Shown here: piece by piece, positions 62,201 through 64,000 of the stretch | Position numbering within the stretch: the stretch's first letter is position 1 | Layout of the letters: every line of letters begins with the position of its first letter | NCBI RefSeq assembly: GCF_000002865.3 | Contig: NW_001865041.1 | Coordinates: 917,793-981,792, forward strand | Length of the DNA: 64,000 nt | Source of the DNA: Monosiga brevicollis MX1 | Lineage: Eukaryota; Opisthokonta; Choanoflagellata; Craspedida; Salpingoecidae | Direction: 5' to 3' | Notes under the pieces: generated by a model | Database searches by the model: none | What the model was told of the DNA's origin: nothing | The model's input: the letters and a program-made list of their open reading frames with translations, nothing else | Made by a program: the position numbers and the translations under genes

Positions 62201-64000
62201 CTGAGGGCGGTTCAGCTGTAGCACCGGGTGGAGCCGCAAAGGTGACGACGGCACCGCGAGCATTGGGTGGAGCCGTGACAACCATGTCGCTTGGGCAAGA
62301 TGCTAAAGTAGGACTCCAGACGGAGTTGGTTGTAATGATGGTGCGCGTACACTGGTCTGAAACAAAACTGGTGTCTGCAAATGTGACTGAAAAAGTCTGC
62401 TGAAGCACGTTAACAGTACTGCTGGACGATTGTGTAAAGGTCGCTGACGATGTGGGAGCGCTGTCTGCGGCGAGCAGGGGCCACGTTGACGTGTAGGCAC
62501 TTGTCTTGGTGCGAGCAACATCGTAGGCTTGAGGCAGGGCGATATCCACGCTCGTGCGACCGTCAGAGATGGCAACCAAGGCATTCTCGCCGCAACTGTT
62601 TGAAATATGGACATGCCCAGGGACAAAACAAACAAGGTGGGAAAAGCGCAAAGCATGAGAAGATAGCAATAAAGCACCCTCAGGTGAACATGAGGGACTG
62701 GGTAAACGCAGGGTCGCGGAGTGTCCGTGTTGAGACAACCCATGTAAGCAAGCACCGAACACCTACCCATCGAGAAACATTGGGCCCAGCTTGGGCCCAA
62801 AGAGTCCAGTGTCTTGCGGCAGTCCGACTGTCATGCCAAGCACGCAACAAGCGATCGAACCACAGGCAACAGAGAAGTGAGAATACTTGATGCGCGCTTC
62901 AGAAGTTGCACGACGGAGATTCAAGGTACGTACGATCCAAGCCGACGAGGTCGAAGCGAAAGGCTTCAGTGGCCACCGTAGGCCGAATGCGCACGCAATA
63001 GGCCCATGTGGGTTGGAAGCGGCGCAGTACTTTGCTAGTTGTGTCTCCCGAGCCGAGGAAAAGACGCTGCTTGCCAGAATCTGAAAAGGGGATCCACGAG
63101 TTGCAGGTCGGCACCTCACTATAGTCCAGTCGAAAAGAGCTGAGGAAGCTGGGACCGGCGTTGAATTTGTTGATATAGGTCACCTCACTGGTGGGCTGGA
63201 TGTCGTCCTCCGGGAACGGGTAGTTACCGATGTCCGCGACGCCTTGAACGGCAATACCGGTGAGAAGTCGCAAGCGGTCCATTGACACGGTGAGGCTTGT
63301 TCCCGCCCAGCCAGCTGGCACAGTCGTGTTGGGCACGGCCGCGGGGTCATCAAGCCCCGTGAGATCTGGTGTAAAGGTACCCGAGTATGATACAGGGGTG
63401 GTGTACGGGTTCCAAGAATTGCATGCATAACAGCTGGCGTTGACACATTGGCGGCAAGTGCGTGAGCGTCGAGTGTAACTGTACCATGTGGCAGGTCCAG
63501 CCGCAGTCAATGCGCCGCTGGCCTGAACATCAATGGGTGTGGGAACACCTATGGGAATGAGAACGAAGGGGGTTGAAGAGACAACGGGGATAAATATTAA
63601 GTAACGCTGAACGTACTCCCTTGACCGGGGGAAAAAAAAAAATTCAATACCAGGCACAGACATGGCCAAGGTCACCAACCATTGGAAAGTCCACCATAAG
63701 TGGTGATGATACCACTGGCACCGAGGTTGTTGGTTGCGTCGATAAAGACCTATGTGAAACAGAAGAAAATGGCGAGTGAGTCGGGTTTAGCAAGGTTTGG
63801 CAGGCTCTTGGACAGCTGGCGTAGGATGCAGGGAGCTAGACAAGCAACTGACCTCGCCACCACTGCCACCACCCGAGGCACTGTGTCCACCGTTGGCATG
63901 AATGTAACCAGCGCCAGACAGGGAGGACGCCAAGATGCGAATGGTACCACCAGAACCGCCACCACCCGAGGAGCCTGCTGTGGCGTCTTTGCCGTCAGCG
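1..64000 (-). CDS. Giant multidomain extracellular protein, internal part (partial at both ends)
   Basis: One gene fills the window. Coding segments are 64000-63853, 63749-63680, 63548-62934, 62827-62767, 62595-44339, 44142-40057 and 39960-1. All six introns are GT-AG and their phases agree (0,1,1,2,1,1), giving 21,065 codons without a stop. The joins are supported twice: by phase, and because the Gly-rich module consensus reads straight through introns 1, 5 and 6. Domain order is Gly-rich module, F5/8 type C, HYR, beta-solenoid-like region, about 30 Gly-rich modules with inserts, about 50 EGF-like repeats, VWD, pentraxin/LamG-like, then tandem VWD-like/C8 units. These families are extracellular. 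I noticed no transmembrane segment. The signal peptide, any membrane anchor and both termini lie outside the window. The likely role is an extracellular matrix or cell-surface giant; function is inferred. Two or more adjacent genes are unlikely, because frame and domain continuity are unbroken. I do not recognise a named orthologue. Confidence 0.92.
71..893 (-). repeat. C8/VWD unit 8 with the only canonical VWD start
   Basis: C8 part (893-680): CDAATLEDAQAFCAQL, YAACHELVDPAAMYDAC, ACGLFSAYESVC. Hinge CGVCNGNGETC (620-668). Then a clear VWD: VWGDPHYVTVNSATFSQSGV, CDYVFVKDC, FEVQVRNRN, VYTQAVAVKHQ and, near its end, SVCGLAG. In vWF and mucins such D assemblies drive disulfide-linked multimerisation; the same use here is inference. 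Confidence 0.85.
894..1618 (-). repeat. C8/VWD-like unit 7
   Basis: C8 part (1,618-1,412): CDPLAAADYCAVLIG, YAGCADQVEGAAFYDVC, ACDVLRSYERSC. Hinge VDACDECYGTGDAC, then VTIVALGDFAITVDVV and ISVMRPSLEISYDR strands. Confidence 0.77.
1619..2482 (-). repeat. C8/VWD-like unit 6
   Basis: C8 part (2,482-2,270): CANTTATAVANGACAVL, LDACLAVFDAASMMAAC, AACTLATQLVDHC. The VWD-like half is longer than in its neighbours (DQAGRRVDWIVASLLG region). Confidence 0.73.
2483..3160 (-). repeat. C8/VWD-like unit 5
   Basis: C8 part (3,160-2,935): CDTVQVSRFQRLDQACAVL, YAPCHAAVDPTPFAEAC, SCSSLRAYERQCLAAG. The hinge here lacks the first CxxC (AACFSQHTATTSSC). Confidence 0.77.
3161..3820 (-). repeat. C8/VWD-like unit 4
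   Basis: C8 part (3,820-3,592): CDATSLSEATEYCSGLL, WEACGDHVSPAAYLQQC, PCTAIVAYRDSCLSAG. Hinge DMCDPCVSCKSAIC. Confidence 0.77.
3821..4500 (-). repeat. C8/VWD-like unit 3
   Basis: C8 part (4,500-4,300): CTGSLAADAAETCLSLL, FASCSVTAVDAASVCAQDIC, LDRSCSTLQTMLASC. Hinge LAPCGPCDRDLSQC. Confidence 0.73.
4501..5178 (-). repeat. C8/VWD-like unit 2
   Basis: C8 part (5,178-4,990): CFDGQGPCAALSS, LAACFANVPVGEFATSC, HCAGGMGCRALNAYALAC. Hinge APSCADCSDENTC, then a VWD-like half with TCTGSL at the next boundary. Confidence 0.75.
5179..5950 (-). repeat. C8/VWD-like unit 1
   Basis: C8 part (5,950-5,752): TCSNPARAAEAAGACQRIL, YASCDNDVNGTAFYLACMAS, VCQARTIEPACGVTQAFERAC. Then FDCNVCSTSAMC, the CxxC...C hinge repeated in most units, and a beta-rich VWD-like half. 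Confidence 0.75.
5951..6470 (-). other. VWD-like segment before the first clear C8 unit
   Basis: VLNVPVALELSGYLGPC, VTVASLVLSSDHAIGVVG, VLYQGLVLLTASELGLEVYV, SSGMCAEIMDDSDLQV. Beta-rich and of VWD length between two Cys, but the diagnostic start is absent. Confidence 0.55.
6470..7000 (-). other. VWD-like domain 2
   Basis: YTWTMFGQGYYANLLGEQKK, YIITLSPNQYFSVLTEQV, ATASCANYVRVSIGS, VLEFTIDV, LTITSSGKLFTLIG, then YCEASYGVMGRCVADGD, which mirrors the VWD ending CGLCGNxNGD. The GDPHY start is not kept. Confidence 0.65.
7000..7240 (-). repeat. EGF-like pair after C8-like segment
   Basis: CFMGEPDSVASTCTCHDGYY, EPCSGHGECLEASGNCVC, LDCSVCTSGYSGDDC. Two to three EGF/laminin-EGF units leading into VWD-like domain 2. 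Confidence 0.85.
7235..7640 (-). other. C8-like segment 1
   Basis: LRSTAEALCSSAFNESQPH, IAACSAMGPSIRQFFRDMC, VYSDVCDDLVPTTASWP and APLCHHY. It has the spacing of a C8 domain but with weaker conservation than the later units. Confidence 0.55.
7640..8440 (-). other. Pentraxin/laminin-G-like (concanavalin-fold) domain
   Basis: ALYIFGEQAITLDFYVQAES, VSYATRSVFAIVG, LELQVGDWNQVVLIWR, GTLTVYVMG, ALSFGQLG, then PFVGSIDEAHLWNYALDQTE and GLIAYWNFNAGQG. The GSIDEAHLWNYAL and YWNFNxGxG motifs are typical of the LamG_3/pentraxin superfamily. A glycan or lipid ligand is possible but not shown. Confidence 0.85.
8450..9040 (-). other. VWD-like domain 1
   Basis: Pattern of a von Willebrand factor type D domain: GRFTTFDGAGFSFAGADELL, LTIQARLNPCG, ARAFCLVAVSYA, APLVFLDGEPLPI, LHVRIVGRMLSVAF, then CNTVDGLLGNCDSDPTNDF. 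The closing GLLGNCDSDPTNDF is the family's CGNFNGDPxNDF. The usual GDPHY is SGYGRF. Confidence 0.82.
9040..9365 (-). repeat. EGF-like repeats before VWD1
   Basis: MVCQCLEGFWGPTCDFAC, LACSGHGYCDTTTGECVC and, after an inserted loop (KWSGDDTQDF...), TSCSACADGWIGHDC. Three EGF-like units, one with a long inserted loop. Confidence 0.85.
9372..9435 (-). repeat. Thr-rich linker 2 encoded by a short tandem repeat
   Basis: SSSTTTTTTTTTTTTT followed by TRAGGSNG. It is encoded by a run of ACC/ACA/ACG triplets (plus strand gttgtc and gtggtg repeats). A likely length-variable, O-glycosylated hinge. Confidence 0.9.
9430..9930 (-). other. GYxN...NxFxP...QPTxFxPGR domain
   Basis: About 150 residues: CVRNLTSGIQVWLGYEN, SIAIGAFNRFMPT, DLGQPTAFMPGRVHNVFSV, DRITWVLNN and ALVALVPC. 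The string resembles a small extracellular beta domain seen in bacterial and eukaryotic surface proteins (GYxNxN, xNxFxP, GQPTxFxPGR, VFxV, WxLN). I cannot name the family with certainty. Confidence 0.5.
9940..10530 (-). repeat. Second EGF/laminin-EGF-like block
   Basis: CICREGRKGPLC, CPGEPDCNNRGSC, CDPGYTGEAC, CSGRGVC, CSVCQRNYIGW, CTICQEGWEYPSC and CHDDYGDEGC. The later repeats with CxxCxxGW..C spacing resemble laminin-type EGFs. Confidence 0.85.
10530..10880 (-). other. Unassigned beta-rich segment between linker and EGFs
   Basis: About 115 residues (RLTYDGSAFAFNG, DVCRAAATMCDGVAVQLAA, AWLAVGVYVFENNVTG, RLADLTLRLSVED). The opening resembles a VWD start but the rest does not follow that family. 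Function unknown. Confidence 0.5.
10883..11010 (-). other. Ser/Thr-rich linker 1
   Basis: About 40 residues almost only Ser, Thr, Ala, Pro and Gly (SSTTTTTAGSATTATGS, STTPSATTTTQPTP). Mucin-like linkers of this kind are usually O-glycosylated and extended. It separates the EGF array from a non-EGF segment. Confidence 0.88.
11050..16312 (-). repeat. EGF-like array (about 50 repeats)
   Basis: About 1,750 residues of tenascin/teneurin-style EGF-like repeats (CSGHGxCNxxxxxCxCDxGWxGxxC), without an evident calcium-binding DxDE consensus. It starts CGNHGSWNAGTGTCTC and ends GCAAGWSGPNC before the Ser/Thr linker. In other proteins such arrays form stiff adhesive stalks. The Cys-rich composition explains the long stop-free shadow frames on both strands here. 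Confidence 0.95.
11437..15850 (-). repeat. Eleven-fold higher-order EGF repeat (about 135-155 residues each)
   Basis: Four EGF types recur in fixed order: CSGHGxCN...GWxGxxC; CPGEPDCNxRGxC...NCxxGWMGxxC; CVHGVETPxNSGICVCEPGW; and ECSGxG...GxxGExC. The third type marks units at about 15,625, 15,220, 14,765, 14,297, 13,903, 13,525, 13,060, 12,672, 12,263, 11,858 and 11,460, so the spacing is 380-465 nt. Confidence 0.88.
16320..16800 (-). repeat. Gly-rich module M30 core (last)
   Basis: GASHGGRGRHGG, GGGSGGSAYLEAPYLEG, NIAGGDGD, a run of about eight Gly encoded by a GGC repeat (plus strand CCG/GCC run near 16,418-16,440), then RAALISHH. Instead of the GAGTVY strand it passes into the EGF array at NGTLCFETVC. 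Confidence 0.87.
17480..18010 (-). repeat. Gly-rich module M29 core
   Basis: GGSYGGYGGSG, GGGGSGGSIRIECLEFAG, TANGGRGAN, GGSGGSGGRVGLYIS, GGMGTVFIEY, then RRAIFDNQ. The linker has GDLTGTLRIG. Confidence 0.9.
18790..19345 (-). repeat. Gly-rich module M28 core
   Basis: GVGASYGGFGGGQ, a short CYQN...LKATC insert, SGGSGGSIFIETLNITG, VNGGAGNG, GGSGGRMAIHASF, GGPGTVFAFE. The linker has GDRTGVVHVRDTQ. Confidence 0.88.
20060..21290 (-). repeat. Gly-rich module M27 core with propeller-like insert
   Basis: GTGAGHGGEGGGN, GGGSGGTLQIEAFNMSG, VAGGSGGVDG, GAGGRIAVLCTN and YGGELRDAGG, then insert P4, then GAAAGTSYVEET. The linker has GDRTGILHLQDGQ. Confidence 0.88.
20160..20795 (-). other. Propeller-like insert P4 (in M27)
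   Basis: YGAGFNPITMEYWF, AIVDRYNRDSRAYTG, RYVYAMRGQDETVYVMDRA, DKLFYGTGNQIWRYDLATG and closing CVASNSDNNMACYAVV. The four blade-like repeats visible suggest a compact propeller or a partial one. Confidence 0.65.
22030..23340 (-). repeat. Gly-rich module M26 core with propeller-like insert
   Basis: SGAGHGGHGGGN, GGGSGGSLFVQTFNFSG, VVGGHGRRLG, GAGGRIAVHCEW and FGGVLSERGGNR, then insert P3, then GAAAGTTYVQANN. The linker has GDRTGLFHIQSNQ. It pairs with M27 (about 2.0 kb unit). Confidence 0.88.
22150..22835 (-). other. Propeller-like insert P3 (in M26)
   Basis: GYGGGFDPLKGEF, VVHRYVVDQETG, HYVYAMASSGAHLYRLNKY, EKVFYAEGSRFYRYDLATG and closing CIHGPASTSLYCYEIL. Clearly paralogous to P4 next door. 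Confidence 0.65.
24100..24680 (-). repeat. Gly-rich module M25 core
   Basis: GSGAGHGGQGGGD, GGGSGGSILIDAFNITG, VSGGDGSLLG, GGSGGRIAVHCRF, FGGQYRSAPGTG, GTAGSMYREE. The linker has GDETGRIRIV. Confidence 0.88.
25325..25945 (-). repeat. Gly-rich module M24 core
   Basis: GTGAAHGGNGVT, GGGGSGGSVLLHTHILSG, ATGGDGADRG, GGSGGRISVHIT, GPAGTVYIGQ, then VTVIVDND. The linker has GDRTGLVHVHSKQ. From here on the copies resemble the exon 5 modules again. Confidence 0.88.
26590..27995 (-). repeat. Gly-rich module M23 core with propeller-like insert
   Basis: TGGGGAMVTDGG, GAGGGSGGVILVDVVHW, TNGASGALC, GGSGSGGIQSIHVAA, then insert P2, then GGAGVVYVDE and NRLFMDNH. The insert lies after the GGSGG...I strand, a different site from M7. 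Confidence 0.82.
26740..27430 (-). other. Propeller-like insert P2 (in M23)
   Basis: Blade-like repeats: YYFLEDQYWLLLSHGTSTV, FFYAVHTRS, DYVYVTTATDREVYILDKF and GQIYRLANTLLIRYDLETG. It ends ICTSDGSTSTFRCAQVMH, with the same Cys-Cys closing as P1, P3 and P4. Confidence 0.6.
28640..29150 (-). repeat. Gly-rich module M22 core
   Basis: GASHANLGAD, GAGSGGGVHLDLELF, NASGGSAFGG, GAASGGRIVVNYM, GGPGSVLLNA, then TLIVDNNN. The linker has GDYTGLILVQ. Confidence 0.85.
29795..30295 (-). repeat. Gly-rich module M21 core
   Basis: GGTHASLGGRAS, GAGAGGALDLEIST, VDGGATFG, GAGSGGRLLVRLP, GGPGTVVLLE, then TLILDNAA. The linker has GDGTGLLRVV. Confidence 0.85.
30945..31430 (-). repeat. Gly-rich module M20 core
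   Basis: GAPHASFGGSS, GGSGGSVIITAPSLAG, SADGADS, GAGSGGRVYVHTT, GGPGSVFVHE, then RLAIDNSD. Confidence 0.85.
32080..32545 (-). repeat. Gly-rich module M19 core
   Basis: GASHGGYGYGQ, ADGAGGSILIEANDLQG, TAKGGAG, SSGGRIAVYTQ, FSGQMLAFGG, then RYLLIDAG. The GDRTG signature of its linker is not recognisable. Confidence 0.83.
33215..33500 (-). repeat. Gly-rich module M18 core (short, degenerate)
   Basis: The N-terminal GASHGG part is missing. It keeps LTLDGTLARQG, GSGGLLAVATTSISGAG, DAGGRIVVETT, FEGTMNVHG and RRNLYVANQ. The linker has GDASATLRVD. It looks like a shrunken copy rather than a separate domain. Confidence 0.72.
34220..34690 (-). repeat. Gly-rich module M17 core
   Basis: GAGFGGYGSGTG, GAGSGGSIAITTPYLRG, DIEAQGGS, GAAGGRVSVLAL, GASGTVYVERN, then RQLLVIG. 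The linker has GDFSGSLLVN. Confidence 0.85.
35385..35830 (-). repeat. Gly-rich module M16 core
   Basis: YGGVYGGFG, GGRGGRNGGYGGG, GGGSGGSIFISAEHVQG, QANGGAG, GGSGGRVHVLCHNG, GPGVALYE. The linker has GDGTGSLDVS. Confidence 0.85.
36010..36785 (-). other. Cys-rich insert of unknown family (linker M15-M16)
   Basis: About 250 residues found only once, between a SSFVIKYGGSFAFEDF strand and the EYDAVELRAGSTL strand of the next linker. It has about 17 Cys (CFWH, CGCQD, CPEQPQLIC, CNSTSASC, CEQHTDEASC, CVDAQC, CPVG, CRHG, CEDLQTC, CDNS, CYLT) and several NxS/T sequons. I do not recognise the family. It could be a disulfide-rich binding or protease-resistant block. Confidence 0.6.
37430..37930 (-). 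repeat. Gly-rich module M15 core
   Basis: GGSHGGHGGRG, GGAAGGSLHLVAP, SGLIRANGGTAG, GGGAGGLVCLEYT, GAAGMVLRRA. The linker has GDGTGGLYLA. Confidence 0.85.
38605..39105 (-). repeat. Gly-rich module M14 core
   Basis: GAGSHGGTGMS, GGSGGSLLIEAATTVAG, TTNGGAG, GGAGGRLAIHIAEG (with an extra CASAVAC pair), SAAGTIFVSD. Confidence 0.85.
39745..40350 (-). repeat. Gly-rich module M13 core, split by intron 6
   Basis: GASYGGLGSR, GSGGSGGSVWIVADDL, then across intron 6 NGAGMITARGGDG, GGAGGGGRIAIDT, GGPGSVLVKS and RLVVDNKA. The consensus is continuous across the splice. Confidence 0.9.
39961..40056 (-). other. Intron 6 (96 nt, phase 1)
   Basis: Donor GTAAGT, acceptor GATTTTTAG. Its length is a multiple of three but it contains an in-frame stop, so retention would truncate the protein. 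It is the last intron seen; none follows in the remaining 39,960 nt. Confidence 0.93.
40057..44142 (-). CDS. Exon 6 (4,086 nt): modules M11, M12 and start of M13
   Basis: A symmetric phase 1-1 exon of 1,362 codon-equivalents. It starts after TTAG with YGPHEPGASG, the end of M10, and finishes WIVADDL before GTAAGT, inside M13. It holds two full Gly-rich modules and discoidin-like insert D-c. The linkers carry GDGTGAIHLR and GDRTGVLYVG. The exon borders fall at different points of the module, so it is not a simple one-module exon. Confidence 0.92.
41050..41615 (-). repeat. Gly-rich module M12 core
   Basis: GGSHGGTSGS, GGGSGGSIWLTAHAV, GLGTISASGAAG, GGGGGRIAVHAR, GGAGTVLLASG, then QLLIDNAA. Confidence 0.9.
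42345..42710 (-). other. Discoidin-like insert D-c (linker after M11)
   Basis: Pattern: KPHSIFNTTSVNLMLIL, TYVDRIELTPYCDPLYQ, KVRFQYATTSG, DFKDCSQPLPYTLYV, GYSKLRIFGG. It has the same place, Cys pair and strand order as D-a and D-b. The galactose-binding-like fold is inferred. Confidence 0.58.
42815..43390 (-). repeat. Gly-rich module M11 core
   Basis: GAGAGHGSG, GGTGGGFGGRGG, GAGAGGSILVNATVLAG, QANGGVP, GGAGSGGRILLAAG, GAAGTIVVQANN, then ELIISNNG. Confidence 0.88.
44143..44338 (-). other. Intron 5 (196 nt, phase 1)
   Basis: Donor GTAAGT, acceptor CTCATGTTAG. It contains an (AC)17 microsatellite. Two long open frames run into it from either side (Met at 44,296, stop at 44,208), which is why naive frame-calling would split the gene here. 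Confidence 0.92.
44263..44296. repeat. (AC)17 dinucleotide microsatellite in intron 5
   Basis: Thirty-four bases of perfect AC repeat on the plus strand (GT on the coding strand). It is a likely length-polymorphic site. GT repeats near splice sites can affect splicing in other eukaryotes; no such effect can be read here. Confidence 0.98.
44339..62595 (-). CDS. Exon 5 (18,257 nt): HYR, beta-solenoid-like region, Gly-rich modules M1-M10
   Basis: A single uninterrupted frame of about 6,085 codons. It starts after the CAG acceptor, completing a Gly codon, with CGENALVAISDG. It ends in HIVHGG before GTAAGT, phase 1. In order it holds a HYR region, a beta-solenoid-like stretch without glycine cores, and ten Gly-rich modules. 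M7 carries a propeller-like insert, two linkers carry discoidin-like inserts, and M10 carries a SUEL-type lectin. At 18 kb this would already be an exceptional exon. Confidence 0.92.
44433..44621 (-). other. SUEL-type (rhamnose/galactose-binding) lectin domain
   Basis: Sixty-three residues: CLYGIYIQEATFGLNC, then HTDILRDKCDDRILCVF, LLGDPDPTCEKDF and DITYKC. This matches the SUEL/Gal_Lectin family: the GxIxIxxAxYG opening, CxxxxxC spacing, GDPC-like loop and closing LxVxYxC. In animals these domains bind galactose or rhamnose. It is inserted between two glycine-rich strands of M10. Confidence 0.85.
45765..46170 (-). other. Discoidin-like insert D-b (linker after M9)
   Basis: Pattern: NLANLFDNNLASRFFFATSS, VTVTITFGRPRFLAHAVV, PDCTSGYYSQYNVLF, SSDQCLDGVTFPI, VTSVVVQFQRLQ, LKDISFYW. 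The LFDNN...RF opening and the YSQYNVLFQDG strand fit the F5/8C/galactose-binding-like clan. It occupies the same site as D-a and D-c. Confidence 0.65.
46280..46890 (-). repeat. Gly-rich module M9 core
   Basis: GYAMGQGPGAG, GTGGAHGGRGG, GAGSGGTVTIVCGEL, GSIEANGGAA, GAGAGGRVVVEYA, GGAGTVLERN. It is followed by discoidin-like insert D-b and GDGTGMLIV. Confidence 0.88.
47625..48215 (-). repeat. Gly-rich module M8 core
   Basis: GGSGGGHAGSGGAG, GGGSGGSILLNCTEF, GHGVISANGGDG, GGGGSAGRIAIYHG, GAAGTVYIEGRN, then RTLLIDNAG. It is longer than average by a stretch after GSNGGAA. The linker has GDRTGRIHIGQNH. Confidence 0.9.
48930..49330 (-). other. Discoidin-like insert D-a (linker after M7)
   Basis: About 130 residues between the DNFD strand and YDYLSLDAARTWI. 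Pattern: RHLFQHTYG, VTLTVNLGYSYFVGYVRV, PYCDRPANFRI, STWVEMTNGC, DEIRLELQP, LTAFEMYVH. This resembles the galactose-binding-like fold (F5/8C clan). It shares placement and a Cys pair with D-b and D-c. Confidence 0.6.
49440..50700 (-). repeat. Gly-rich module M7 core, split by a propeller-like insert
   Basis: SGAGHGGRGGRGGG and DGDIVADA are separated from GAGGGSGGSIYAQVGAF by about 225 residues of propeller-like sequence. The module then resumes normally (GGGGGSGGRITVYH, GAAGTAYVEH). The insert sits before the GGGSGGSI strand, unlike the other three propeller-bearing modules. Confidence 0.85.
49738..50415 (-). other. Propeller-like insert P1 (in M7)
   Basis: About 225 residues of YVTN/PQQ-like blades: TTWYRYDTEGNELG, RKYTRDATLAYT, NYVYIMCDKTRVVTILDKD and GKIYHALNDQLYRYDLSTG. 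It closes with the Cys pair HLCFG...DVACVRIL that ends all four inserts. A small beta-propeller is the likely fold; a binding role is inference. Confidence 0.6.
51420..51960 (-). repeat. Gly-rich module M6 core
   Basis: SGAGHGGTGGRG, GGGSGGSVWITCDRL, SAHGGDGW, GGGGAGGRVAIYFNHND, GGAGTAFIFHM. The linker has GDRTGVIHVGHNQ. M3-M6 are the most alike neighbours, spaced 1,280-1,330 nt. Confidence 0.9.
52775..53285 (-). repeat. Gly-rich module M5 core
   Basis: SGAGHGGTGGKG, GGGSGGSVTLNVSTITG, NAHGGDG, GGGGAGGRVSLFLQ, GGPGTGFVWHK, then RTLIVDNCGG. The linker has GDRTGTLHIGGGQ. Confidence 0.9.
54105..54615 (-). repeat. Gly-rich module M4 core
   Basis: GGGHGGTGGAG, GGGSGGSVYVNCYRL, GSGNITATGGDGG, GGGGAGGRIALYFYEN, GGSGTAFAWAH. 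The linker has GDRTGVVHMHAMQ. Confidence 0.9.
55385..55890 (-). repeat. Gly-rich module M3 core
   Basis: GGGHGGTGGRS, GGGSGGSVLIDTHHL, GYGNITVNGG, GGGSGGRLAIWF, GGAGTVFAYHK, then RSLIMDNN. The linker has GDRTGTFHVGPNQ. Confidence 0.9.
56625..57090 (-). repeat. Gly-rich module M2 core
   Basis: CGGSYGGAGG, GSGSGGSMIISTDDLLG, VNGGDAAGAGG, GAGGRLALYW, GGAGTVYLRH. The linker carries GDRSAVLHIG in place of GDRTG. Confidence 0.88.
57865..58405 (-). repeat. Gly-rich module M1 core
   Basis: GPGSIG...ASGASHAGRGG, then GGASGGSIWLSVNGL, GGGAGGYIFVAY and GASGIVYTLDHG. The core runs straight on from the solenoid region through SASGHYSNQGPG. It is followed by the linker with GDRTGHVHVW. Confidence 0.85.
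58450..62115 (-). repeat. Beta-solenoid-like region with LDxxGHxxS repeats
   Basis: About 1,220 residues of short alternating hydrophobic strands of the type LTVxxxGxLxLD, with few Cys and no glycine-rich cores. An ending motif recurs: LDSLGHAASNTW (about 60,215), LDSKGHAVSPRAW (59,915), WDMQGHSASRAW (59,580), LDYDGHGCSS (59,280), with weaker copies at about 61,400, 60,845, 60,680 and 60,555. The pattern suggests a right-handed beta-helix or similar solenoid. No named family is recognised. Confidence 0.65.
62125..62595 (-). other. HYR (hyalin repeat) region
   Basis: The second half (62,297-62,125) is a clear HYR domain: CPSDMVVTAPP, VTFAAPPG, the SGTTFHLGTTRVFAYLAG segment and a closing YCSFQVTV. 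This matches the family's CPxxITV...GxTxVTYTATDxxGNxxxCxFxVxV. The first half (CGENALVAISDG...FVSDQC) looks like a divergent preceding repeat. HYR domains are immunoglobulin-like folds of extracellular adhesion proteins. Confidence 0.8.
62596..62766 (-). other. Intron 4 (171 nt, phase 2)
   Basis: Donor GTAGGT, acceptor TTTCAAACAG. The apparent Met start of the 18.5 kb open frame (62,762) lies inside this intron and is not a real start. Confidence 0.75.
62767..62827 (-). CDS. Exon 4 (61 nt): short linker exon
   Basis: The exon encodes GLPQDTGLFGPKLGPMFLD and joins the F5/8C exon (phase 1) to the HYR exon (phase 2). Its 61 nt convert one phase into the other exactly. Its flanking sites are good (GACAG and GTAGGT). 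No family is recognised. It may be optional. Confidence 0.65.
62828..62933 (-). other. Intron 3 (106 nt, phase 1) with overlapping tandem donors
   Basis: The donor sits in GTACGTACCT, which offers two GT sites four bases apart (62,933 and 62,929). The acceptor is GGCATGACAG. Using 62,933 gives phase 1 and includes exon 4. See the finding on frame-preserving exon skipping from 62,929. Confidence 0.7.
62934..63548 (-). CDS. Exon 3 (615 nt): F5/8 type C (discoidin) domain
   Basis: The exon is 615 nt and starts and ends in phase 1, the classic arrangement for shuffled extracellular domains. About 205 residues. The first third has a CxxCVNASCYAC cluster. The rest follows the F5/8C pattern: LTGIAVQG, then a SSFRLDYSE strand, WIPFSD, FLGSGDTTSKVLRRF, YCVRIRP and a closing FRFDLVGL. 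In known families this fold binds phospholipids, glycans or matrix proteins through loops at one end; the ligand here cannot be read from sequence. It ends at a GTACGT donor. Confidence 0.85.
62945..63310 (-). other. F5/8 type C domain
   Basis: Recognised from TGIAVQG, the SFRLDYSE strand, GSGDTTSKVL and YCVRIRPT followed by FRFDLVGL. These occupy the places of the family's TGIxTQG, YSxDG, GNxD, and RYVRIxP...LRxELxGC motifs. The final Cys of the family motif is replaced by LD at the splice junction. Confidence 0.82.
63549..63679 (-). other. Intron 2 (131 nt, phase 1)
   Basis: Donor GTTGGT, acceptor ATTCCCATAG. The intron contains a T-rich run (plus-strand A run near 63,636-63,645). The open frame running through it is not coding: it gives a hydrophobic nonsense stretch unlike either neighbour. 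Confidence 0.75.
63680..63749 (-). CDS. Exon 2 (70 nt): end of module M0
   Basis: The exon encodes 23 codons (VFIDATNN...GIITTYGGLSN) plus one base. It completes the last beta strands of module M0. It starts after CATAG and ends before GTTGGT in phase 1. The donor is weaker than the others, but only this position matches the phase of exon 3. Confidence 0.75.
63750..63852 (-). other. Intron 1 (103 nt, phase 0)
   Basis: Donor GTCAGT, acceptor TTTCACATAG. Splicing joins GGGSGGE to VFIDATNNLGASGIITTYGG, exactly the spacing seen in uninterrupted modules (GGGSGGRIAVY...GxIxAxGG). Confidence 0.85.
63853..64000 (-). CDS. Exon 1 of window (5' partial): Gly-rich module M0
   Basis: The exon enters from the window edge (base 64000 is the third base of a codon) and ends at GAG before a GTCAGT donor, phase 0. 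It reads ...SSGGGGSGGTIRILASS, then SGAGYIHANGGH, then GGGSGGE. This is the glycine-rich core found about 30 more times downstream, so the protein already contained such modules before the F5/8C and HYR domains. Confidence 0.85.

Noticed and set aside
44208-62762. Met at 62,762 as the start, and the stop at 44,208 as the end, of an 18.5 kb gene
   Set aside because: Both lie inside introns 4 and 5. The GT/AG sites, phases and module consensus show the frame continues on both sides.
62899-63678. A short separate gene of 259 codons
   Set aside because: Its first 40 or so codons are intron 2 sequence (poly-Phe from a T run) and its stop is in intron 3. Only the F5/8C exon inside it is coding.
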